Under the pieces are notes generated by a model. It saw only the letters and a list, made by a program, of their open reading frames with translations, was not told the DNA's origin and did not search any database. Below, one piece after another: positions 14,301 to 26,300 of a stretch of DNA of 64,000 bases (position 1 is its first letter; every line of letters begins with the position of its first letter). This stretch comes from Owenia fusiformis. Its lineage: Eukaryota; Annelida; Polychaeta; Sabellida; Oweniidae. A program made the translations under genes and the position numbers. Location of the stretch: NCBI GenBank assembly GCA_903813345.2, contig CAIIXF020000001.1:42751366-42815365 (forward strand), given 5' to 3'.

Positions 14301-17300
14301 GCAAACACATCAAAGTTCATCTAACCGTAATGTTCTACACTTGTAAGACCTGAAAGCTTGGAGAAAATACGACTCCATTAACTCCATGAAACAACTACAG
14401 TATATAGTCGTTACACTGATTCAATGTTATAGCTACCTGTGCCAGGTGGGAACTTGTGGTAGAGGAACTATCATCACTCTCTGGTTTCACATCATCTTCC
14501 TTAGTTGGTGTAGGTCTGTAGCTTGATAGATCAAGATAGGGCTGGTTCTGCAATACAATGCAGTTACATGTGCATTTAAAAATGGTATCGTTTGGTAGAC
14601 TCACATGGAGATTCCTTATGCTCATTTTAAAAAGGTCAACAAAAGAAGGTCAAATCCCAAAAGTAGGTCACATTAGAAATATATATCTTGAACTCATACA
14701 AGAGGATAATTGAATATGATCAAAATAATATGCCCATCATTAAGTTATCCACTGGTGTAAATTACCAGTATGGACCCCCATAAAGTGGATATGAGCAATA
14801 GTTCTGAAAATACCGTTTTCATTTGTCTGAAGATTGACGAAGGATGGCCAAATAGACTTTAAAGCCAGAAGAACATTTTTTGAACCAAGTTTTATCAGCT
14901 TTGAAGTACAGTGTGCCTTTAATATGGGTGTATAATTTATTAATTGTGATGTTAATGAAATTGTAATAGAGGAACGGTAAAGTAATGAAATGTTTCATTT
15001 ATAATGGAAATGCCAACATGTTTACCATGTCTAGCTGAAATACTGCATGCTCCAATCCTGACAGGAGGGTGACCAGGACCTCCAACCTCTGAAACATTGA
15101 AAAATATATATACACTATACAGTATATATGCTCTACAGTACATGTACAGCACATTTCTCATCTGAAACATGCCTAAAACTAATTTGGGGAAGATTCAATG
15201 TATATACTTCTATACCGCCCAATATAAATGGTAGTCTACCAAGCCAACTAGGCTTCCCTTCTCTGGCTGAATAGTCTGATTATGTTTCAACATGAATGAT
15301 GAATACCTCAATCAATTCTCTTTCATGAAGATTGGTGAAGAAACCTTTGATTTAAAGATTAATGACATACTTTTAGTTTTAATGACTTTAACACACGAAT
15401 GGTACATATTAACAATGAGTATTAAGTAGCCAAATATGTTCTCATATACACTGGGAACCAATCCAATTATAGATAATAATTTTCATATCAGTGAAAAAAA
15501 GATGTCAAAAAACATATTCATTTCTTTCTTTCAATAGACATCCATCTCATCATTTTCATTAATGCAAAAAGAACTGATTTGTATATTGAACAAAACTGGA
15601 TGATTTATGATGAGCATGCACAAACTAATGATACCTCTTGGTCAAGCATGAGTGCTTCTTTCAAGTACACTTTCTTCATGAATTTGGTTGAATTCCCAAC
15701 AAGCCTCAGGTAGCTCTCTAGCAGGCAGTCATTCAATGCATGGTACATCCAAGCTCGACCTGAAATTTTGGAGTAAAATATTGGTTGCAAAAGTGGTCTG
15801 TTAATGCTTTAGTAGAATAATGAAATTCTGGCATAGAATGAATGAGTTAAAGACTTTTATGTTTTATTTACGTGTAACACTAGAATTAGTGAAAAAGTAT
15901 TTTTGATTGGTGCAAGACATGTTGCATTCTAATAATTTTCAGAAACTTATTTGTGAAAATTCTATTTTGCAAGATTTCATTTGTCCACAGTTCATATTTT
16001 GCTAACTTTGAACAGAATTTAATCTTATTAGACTGCACATGTAATTCATTTGAAGTGCTTTTAGATATACATATACATGCCATTCTCTCCCATACATACC
16101 TCTGCCAAGGTTTGTAGTGACTTGCTTCAAGGCTTTGATTTCTTTTATAATATCTTTGTGAGTAAATTCAACACTCAGCTTCCAATAGCCATTTGTAATA
16201 TTCTTCAATCTAAAATAGAAATGATTGTCATGTAATTGTCTGATTGTATTGTTGGGCTGGCAAGCCATACTTATTTTGTATTACGTCATGATCGGGGCTT
16301 ACGCCATATTGAAATAAACTGGACAAAGTCAGCCAATATATCTCTTAGTGTTATTCTAAATATAACGTAACAGAACATGGTGTCAAACGTTGGATGCGAG
16401 CCTACGGGGATATAAAACCACAGAGAAAAAGTAGGACATGTAAAACTTGTCTGAAAGTGACCAGATTAGAGGTATTTTTGGTGTTTAACTTTGATTGCCG
16501 GTGAAATTTTGTGCAAATTTCGAGCATGACATTTTGCGCACGACACGGATTACATCATTGCTTTGCTGATATGTGCACACGACACGGATTACGCCATTGC
16601 TTCGCGGAGATATGCAAATGACATGGATTGCGTCATTGCTGCTGTACTACAGTAAGAATTGGAGTCCAACTGATATTTAAACTTGTGAACTGTACTTCTA
16701 CTCTTGTGTATTAACTATCGTGATTATATTGTCATCTTTGGATTATTATAATGGCCAAGATACAGCCTCCAAACCCTTTTAACTTTGATAAACCCAATGA
16801 GTGGATTGCTTGGAGAGAACGGTTCCTGAGGTTTAGGCTAGCTACAAAACTTAACAAAGAGGATGATATTACACAAGTCAGTCAACTTATCTATATTATG
16901 GGCCAATCCGCAGAAGACATATACAAACAGTTTACGTTTGAGCCCTTACCAGTTGCTGAAGATGGCCAAATACTTGATCCGCCAGACAACAGGTACAATT
17001 TTGATGCCGTTTTGGGCAAATTTGATAACTATTTTGTGCCAAAGATAAACATTATTCATGAACGAAGGGTCTTCAACCTTAGACAACTGGGAGAGTCAGA
17101 AACAATGGAGGAATATATCCGAGATTTGTATAAACTGAGTCAACATTGTTCATTCGTTGACAGAAACGAGATGATTCGCGATAAGATCATCGTTTCCATC
17201 AAAGGCAGAGACTTGTCAGAGCGAGTCCAGACACTTGCCATGACGTGTGATCTCACTCTAGAGAAAACTATTGAACTAGTTCGTAGTCATGAACTTATAA

Positions 17301-20300
17301 TATCACAGTCTCAAGCTGAAGGGAGACCTACTGATACAAGTAACGTTGATTTTGTTCGTAAGCGACCCCCGCAACAGAGAGCTACACGACAAAACTACAG
17401 AAAACAAGACCAGGCACAACACAAAGCAGACAAACACAAGTGTGACAGATGTGGCTACATTCACAGAAATGATAAATGCCCTGCTAAAGGAAAAACCTGT
17501 CATAATTGCAAGAAATTAAATCATTTCTCAAGTGTGTGTAAATCAAATAAGAAATCTGTTGATAAAAGAGTTGTACATGAATGTTATGATGAATGTGCTG
17601 ATGCCGATCTTGACACTACTGAGTTTCATGTAGGTGAGCTTGTGCATTTGGTTGATTCTGCCAAGTCACTGATTGTAGATAGGCACACAGAGCCACCATG
17701 GCGTGTGACCTTACCCATTTGTGGTAAATTGATGAGTTTCAAGATCGACACAGGCGCTGATGTAAATGTTATGAGTAACAAAGCATATGAATGCCTTACA
17801 CCAAAACCTAGGTTACAAAGGCATGATGGTCCTCCACTGAAGTCAGTAGGTGGGGTAATAGATACAAGAGGTTATTTTATAACAAATAGCAATCTTGATG
17901 GTACCAAATTCTCAATGAGAATATTTGTATTAAATGGGCCAAAGTGTGATAACTTATTATGTCGCAGATCTGCTAAAATGTTGAATCTAGTTACTAAAAA
18001 TGTACATGTTGTAACTCAGACCTCTCAGAGCGAGGCAGGTAAAATTGGTTCTGATCCTGGTAACCATAGAAATAAAATTCCAATTCCCCCTAGTAACAAT
18101 ACTTCTGAAATGCCAGGTCATGTAAAAGACCCCATAAATGATAATGAATTGTATGGGGAAGTGGGTACAATGAAATGTGAGCCTGTCAAAATTGAGTTGA
18201 AGCAAGATGCTGAACCATATGCTGTCGTGGTACCTAGGCGCGTTCCATTTCCTATAATGAAACCATTACAAGAAAAACTCGAATCAATGGAATCAAATGG
18301 TATTATTGCCAAGATAACTGAGCCTACTGAGTGGTGTTCACCCATGGTCCCGGTAGTCTCAAAGTCAGGAAAAATTCGCGTGACGGTTGACTTTAGAAAA
18401 CTTAATAAATCAGTTAAGCGCGAGAGATTTGTCCTACCAACCATTGACTGTATATTACAGAAACTTTCGGGAAGTTCTGTCTTTTCAACCCTCGACGCCA
18501 CAGGAGGTTTTCATCAAGTGCCACTTAGCGAGGTAAGTCAGCGTTTAACAACGTTTATAACACCCTTCGGTCGTTATGTATACAAGAAGATGCCACAAGG
18601 CATATCGCTTGCTCCAGAAATCTTTCAAAGAGAAATGTCGCGCATTTTGCAAAATTGCCCTGGAGTAGCAGTATTCATGGATGATATTATCGTTCATGGT
18701 AAGAATGTTGAAGATCATGATAAAAATCTCAAACAAGTCTTACAGAAAATCAAACAGTCCGGTCTAGTTCTCAACAAGGCGAAGTGTCATTACCGGAAGC
18801 CCGAGCTCGTATTTTTAGGGCATAAAATTAGCGCTAATGGAGTCTCGCCAGACCCAGCCAAAGTCGCCGCGATAGTGGAAATGGAAATTCCTGAAAATGT
18901 TGAAGAATTACGACGATTCTTAGGCATGATAAATTGGATAGGTAGGTTTATACCAAACTTATCTACAATGCTTCACCCATTGAATGAACTTTTGAGAAAA
19001 GACACAATTTGGACATGGGGAAAAGCACAAATGGATGCCTTTGAAACAGTGAAACAGAAGGTAAGTAGTAAGCCTGTTCTAAAATACTACGACATCAATA
19101 AGCCATCGCGTGTTAGTGCTGACAGTAGCTGTTACGGGTTAGGCGGTGTCTTAGAGCAACAGCATGGAACAGATTGGTTTCCTGTTCATTACTGTTCTCG
19201 TTCATTAACTGATGCCGAACGCCGCTATGCTCAAATTGAAAAGGAACTTTTGGCAGGGGTGTGGTCAATGGAAAAATTCAGTCAGTATTTGGTCGGACTA
19301 GAATCATTTGTATATGTGACTGATCACAAACCTCTGGTGCCAATTATAAATCAAAAGGATCTTGATCAAACACCGGTGCGATGCCAGAGAATGCTAATTC
19401 GTCTCATGAGGTTTAATTGTATCGCTGAATACAGACCCGGAAAGACATTAGTCATAGCAGACACATTGTCTAGAAAACCGCTTAGTAGCATGGAATCAAA
19501 CACTGTAGAAAGTGTGACGGAATATGAGAGTTTCATATATGATAACCTACCAGTCGCGAAGTCGCGTCTTGAGAATATTCGTGACTTGTCACAGATTGAT
19601 CCCGAAATCTCAACAGTCATGAATTATGTTCTTCATGGTTGGCCGGAATATTACAAAGACGTGAAAGAAGTTGCCAAGCGATACTATGATTGTAGAGAAT
19701 CCTTGAGTGTTGTCAATGACATACTTATGTATGGTAACCGTATCACTATACCGGCTGCATGTCGCAATAATATTCTTGATCAAATTCACGAGGGTCACTT
19801 CGGAATTCACAAATGCCGTGAACGCGCCAATGCGACAGTACGGTGGCCAGGGCTTACATCACAAATCAAAGAATTGGAGGCCAAATGTAAGCACTGCCAA
19901 ATTTTGAAACCTAAACAGAGAAGTGAACCATTAATTCCAACAAAATTACCAGATCGCCCCTGGCAGCAATTAGCAACTGATTTATGTGAATGCTTCAAGA
20001 AGCAATATTTAGTCACAGTTGATTACTATTCCCGGTATCTAGAAATTGCTCATGTTAGGGGTAGTGTCACAACAACTCAAATCATAAACAAACTCAAAAA
20101 GATATTTGCCAGGAATGGTATCCCTGAAGTGTTAGTATCAGATAATGGACCACAGTTTAGCTCAAAACAATTTGCAGATTTCACAAAAGAGTTTGATTTT
20201 AAACATGTAACATCAAGTCCCAGATACAGTCAAAGTAACGGTCTCGCAGAAAGAGCCGTCCAAACTGCCAAACGTATTCTCAAATCAGAAGACCCCTTAA

Positions 20301-23300
20301 GCTCCCTTATGAATTATCGGGCCACTCCAGTCAGTTCTACAGGTAAAACGCCAAGTCAATTACTCTATGGTAGACAAATCAGAACTAAACTGCCAGTTTC
20401 GCCTGAGAATCTAAACCCAAATTGGCCTGATAAACAGGAAGTTCAAAACAATGATGCTAAAGCAAAATCACTGTATGCCAAACATTTTAACAGATCTCAT
20501 GGTGCAAGAAAACTTGAGAAACTGTCCCCTGGACAGTCTGTGAGAGTGAAGCTTGATCAGGAAAAGGCATGGAGTAAACCATATAAGGTTCTCAATCAAG
20601 CTCACACTCCTAGGTCATACATTATCAAAAGTGACAGTGGAACTTTGTTCAGGAGAAATCGTAGACATTTGATGCCAACAGGCCATGATCCTACTCCTAC
20701 TCCTGAACGGGGTTCTAACATGCTTAAACCAATGGTGTTTTTGTCAAGCAAACATCCCAAGGAGGGAGGGATGGATAGTGGTGGTCAAAATACTAATAAT
20801 GTTCCACTTACTAGTAATACTACACCAGTCTCTCATAGCTCTATTATCACTGAACCAAGTTCTAGTTCTCCATTAAGGAAATCAAAGAGGATTGTAAATC
20901 AGCCAAAATGGCTCAAAGACTATGTAACTTGAAATAATACTTTTCATGCATATAAACTGTCAAGTCTCATAAGACAGTAGTGTACATTCAGACATTAAAT
21001 GATTAAAGCTCATAATAATGTACACATAGTTAACAGTTTGTTTAGATAATGATTTTTATAAAATGTTCAAACAACACAGATTGGTGTGGATTACGTTTTA
21101 TAATGCATGTTTTATTTTAAACATTTGTATTGATTATATGTTAGACAATCTTTTGTTAGAGATGTGTATAAGAAAAACAAAATCAGCATACAGTATTTTC
21201 TACTACCGTATTCAACATGATAAGTGCACAGGATGAATACAGGTTTAAGACATGGACTCATAAGCAGTGAATATTGACTTTATACCCTGCTATATATATC
21301 TACAGATGAAGACTCTCAAAATTGTAGACACTTTTGAACATTTAAACATAGGCCTATAGACTGATAAAATTACTGTATCATTCAAAAAGAAAAAAAAGGA
21401 GATGTCATGTAATTGTCTGATTGTATTGTTGGGCTGGCAAGCCATACTTATTTTGTATTACGTCATGATCGGGGCTTACGCCATATTGAAATAAACTGGA
21501 CAAAGTCAGCCAATATATCTCTTAGTGTTATTCTAAATATAACGTAACAGAACAATGATTATATCTCTTAAATTCACAAGAGGAAATAATAAATACAATT
21601 AATCTATTCACATCAAATACTGGTCTTTAGAACTGACATGTTCTATTGTTACACTAATACATATTGACAGGTTTTTTCAAACTACTAGTTCTCAACTGGG
21701 TGTAAAATTTGTATCTTTCTGTCACAATTCTGTTTTAAACCTATGCGGTTCTTCTTTTTTCTTTGTGAAATAACATATATTTCTATTTTTCAAAACAGAA
21801 CAAATGAAGCATCACTGATACTAAATCAATTACAAATATTGTCATGAGTCAGACATTATGCAAGCAAGAAACGGCCTCGCTAAAAAAATGTCATAGAATA
21901 TTTTTCAGGCATCTTTTCACATAAAACTGTAGAAAGAAGTCAATAAAGCAAGCCACGACTCAATAATCATTCATAATATGCTGTTGATTATACAAAATGT
22001 AAACTCATTTACATGAAATAGATGTTTAAAAGATTTTGTATAAAAGCTTGGAATTAAATGGCCTGATTTGTAATGATTTTCTAAATTTTTAATCTGGTGG
22101 ACCAAACACTTTCAACTTCAAACACATCTAATCAAATGGACATAGTTTCACTCAGCAATGACCCTAAGATTATCTATTTTGTCTGGATGTATTCAAATTC
22201 AATTATCTTGCAAATCCTCAAACTAAATAAACATGAAGATTGTATTGATATGCTTTATCTCCAAATATACGCTTTACTTATTACAATATAAACTGAACCA
22301 GCTCTGTATTACTTCCTTTGGTCGGGACCAGTGACTTTGTTTGGTTGTGGATGCATATCATTCTGATAGTCAACCACTGAGATGTTTACTGAAGGCTTAA
22401 TATTAATGTGGGTGTATCAGGTGTTTGTTTACCTAGTTCATATTACATAACTCCCACAACATAAAGTATAGCACATACCCATGTAAAAGTGCATGATCTA
22501 AGTGTTGACATAGTTTATGCACCTGCCAGTCCTCAATACCAAGTGTCACAACATCTTCCCCACTGTTGCACTTAGATTGGATCTGAAAGAAACATTTCAA
22601 TTACATGTAAATATGGTTTAGTAATCAATGAAAATACAATTGGGTTTCTGGAAATCAAAAGTCAATAAACAAATTGCATACCCCACAGTGCACTTTGAAA
22701 AATTGAAATAAAGCACTGGAGAGAACTGATATACTATAGCTACCCTGTTCTGAGATCAGGCGTCAGTTTCTCAAAAAATAAGAATATCAAGTCCTGGAAT
22801 TGTTATATTATATTCGTTCTCAGGCTCATCACATTCAAAAGGACAAGACAAATGTAATCTATTGTCAGTGGTCCTAGATCTATTTTGCTTTGCAATTTTT
22901 AAACCCCTTAAAAGAATGAACATTTTCAACTCAATTAAATTCAGTCGATATCAAGTGGAAGAGATCAATTTTTGCAATATGATACCTGAAAGTATGCTGC
23001 ATTGAAATCAAATTATATTGTTTTAAAAAAATTACACAATGGGATTATCAACATAGATATACTGAAGGTTATCTAATACAGCTGTCTTGAAGGTGAACCT
23101 CCATCCTATTGAATGAAGTTATTTTCTAGCATTGGCTCTCAACTAGCTAGAAAGCCCCCATTTTCTAGCTACTGTACTGCTTTCAAGTCACTTCATATTT
23201 ACCAAGATACTCTCTTGATAATTGCGAATATTCCATAGATTTCATAATAATCTTATTCCCCACTGAAGAGTCTGTGGGTTGTAATGCTGGGTTATTTGTG

Positions 23301-26300
23301 CATACAAGTTATCTTGGCAAATTGTAAAAATTTGAATTCCTGTTTCAGAGCTACAGTTTGAAAGATGAGTTAGCTCAGAAGAGAAAGCTGAAGCTGTGAA
23401 ACCTTATCAAGTACCACGACTATTATAAGTTGAGGGATAGTGAGTATTTTTTATGTACTGTATAAACATGTAATTATTAAGATTTTGTAGTTTGGGGCAT
23501 ATCTTTTACATTGAAATAACATACCTCAATACATTCTTGAACTTCTCATGTAAGTCTTAATTTGCTAAGAACCCAAATCGGATGGATTTATTAAGATCTT
23601 TTAGTTTTTAGATTGGATTTCATTCATTGCACCACAAGTCAAGATGGAGGAAGGCTATAGTAGGGAACTCTCCGTTAACTCTGTATCTGGTGCTACAAAT
23701 GCACATAGCCAATATGTACCAACAATAGATGGAGGAATTTTGATGTACAATGTTGAACACGCAAAAATTGCTATTCAAAATGAAATTATTTCATTCTGTC
23801 GATAAACTCAGACAACTGAGAGTTTCAACTACACAAAAAGAATCCTAGATTACTCAGGAATTCGTTGAGGTATGCTATTTTTCAGTACTATGTTCCTAAC
23901 TACCAAATCACAATCCAATGGGTGGACAGACATATAACATCATACTCCGGTAATCTACTGGATATAGAATGTGTATTGGAATCAGGACAAGCAGATATAA
24001 AAAAGCTAAAATACATAGGTCTATAAATATGTATATAATAAAAAGGATCTAGTTGAATTCACCATACACAAAGTTTACCTTCTAAGGCCACTGTATCGTG
24101 GCCTTCCAGTACAGATATATTCTTGCATGAACAACTGGTCATGTCATAATCATAAAATTTGAAATCATATGTCCGCCATTTTTCTACATCACAATTTGAA
24201 TTGCCAGTTTTGGTCTTATTACCTCACCAAAAATTCCAAAACACACATAAAGTAATCAGTGTATTAGTTTACATCTTCTGGATCGCTAACTTAGAATCTA
24301 CAGCCAGTTACTAATGTCAGACGTTAACGACATTTCGTCCAGTTTTCGAACATCGCCATTTTTCTTGGAGCCATTTTGTTTTAATTTTAGACAAAATCCT
24401 GATGAAATCATGTCATATCTCATCAAGGAGCCGAGCTGGGTCCGGTTTGATTAATAATTTATTTATCTGGCGATTTTTAAAATATTCAATAAATTTATGA
24501 CACCACGGCCAGCTTTTTTCAAATAGAGTTCACAGTATTCCAGATGAAAGGCTTTGTATAAAAAACCTCCTACCCACGTACCCTCGTACCCACGTACGTG
24601 GGTCCTGACCCAGTCTTTAAAGAGTTAAATCTTTAACATTTTTAAAACATTATTCTATCTCAATGTATGCTTAATTATGGATGAATTTATGTACCCATAT
24701 GCCTTTATTTCTAGATCGGACATCTGTCTCGTCATAAAATAAAGCCGGCATTGCATAATGTTCATTTGAGCTATTTGAGTGTTGTTTTTGATATATCGAA
24801 GCGATTTTTTGTTGATCGGGCAGTCTTACAGTGTACAACCAATCTATTGCTTGGCGCAAATTGGCAACATGGGGCATGTGTTGTAAAGTGCTGTAGTTTT
24901 TGACTCCATGAGCAGAATATGGTCAAACTTTCACAACAAAATTCACATTGAATGACCTGAATGATTCTGGATTGACGAAGTTATTCAACTTTTCATCGGT
25001 CCTGTTTTTTAACACCCTGTAGTTTCGATTTTTATCACATACTTTTTATTCTTTCAAACGATATTACAAGTATTCATTGTTTGCACGACAGATTTGAACT
25101 ATACGTGTAATTTGTCTTATGTCTTTTATTTAATTTAACATCAGAATTGGAGATACAAAGTGATAGAGTGATCAATTCACACGATCTCAAGGAATAATAA
25201 AGGCTGCATTTCTGTTTAACCGTGGCGCAATTGAATAACGAAATATTTGAAAAGTAGAAGGATTCGCTATATTCGTTTTTAATCGCTTTTTGGCACAATT
25301 TAAGGATAATTGTGCGCACTAGTTCAGTGAATCATTTAGATGGAATTGAAAGTTAGAGTTGCCAAACTTATGCAGGGGAGTGTAAGTTTGGTTTTGTAAA
25401 CTTCGACATTATTCATGGCCGTTTGATCCATAATTAGGTAATATGAAGAGTAGCGTTTTATTTTGACAATGATTTGATGTAAAACTGGTTTGAATGATAA
25501 AAGTTCAGCTTTGTAGTTTCTAGCTTTTTGCGCGTAAAACGTGAATACAATGGACAACAACGACACCAAATCTTTGACTAACATACGTTAATAACGTATA
25601 ATATTCGTAGGAATGAATTCTAATAACATTTGAAATAAACATCTAATAAAATGTGGTGAATTTAATTGGTTGGAAACTCTAAGAAATATATTTTTAAAAA
25701 GATGTCAACTTTTGGACAAGGGTAAACTTCCCGGGACATTTACAATCTGCATGAGGTAACAGGAGGCACGGATTGCACTGAACGAAGGCTAGGAGATTGC
25801 TAATCAGCACTGATGTGTTATACAGGTAAGACTGCCCGATCAACAAAAAACATTTCGACATATCAAAAACATAAATCAAATAGCTCAAAAATAGTGAACA
25901 TTTATGCAATTCCGGCTTTATTTTATTTTACTAGAGAGATGTCAGACCTATAAATAAAGGCATATGGATGCATAAATTCATCTATAATTCAGGATAAACT
26001 GAGATTGAATAATGTTTTAAACATTTAAAAATTTAACTCTTTAAAGACTGGGTCAGGACCCACGTACGTGGGTACGAGGGTACGTGTAGTATGTATCCAA
26101 CAGACTGACTAGAAGTCAGTCTGTTATGATGTACTACTTTCCTGTGGAAATTGCAGTGAAATTTTTTTCACAAAATTATCAATTAGAGGAACCAATTTTT
26201 TAATTAAATAAACATTACAAAATTTCAATTAAATAGTAAGGTACAATTAAATGCAATAAAAAGTAACACAGCATATTGTCAAGTGGAAATAAAGCTAGTT

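Larger units (their letters stand above)
16226..21554 (+). mobile_element. Complete Ty3/Gypsy LTR retrotransposon (Mag/SURL-like), inside PLEKHM2 intron 2
   Basis: The element is 5329 bp with two identical 152-bp LTRs that start TG and end CA. It is flanked by a 5-bp target duplication ATGAT (16221-16225 and 21555-21559). A primer-binding site starts directly after the left LTR and a purine tract precedes the right LTR. One uninterrupted gag-pol frame fills most of the interior. Every structural hallmark is intact and the LTRs do not differ at any base, so insertion is very recent. It is antisense to PLEKHM2 and its left edge is 16 bp from the exon 3 acceptor. Confidence 0.97.
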
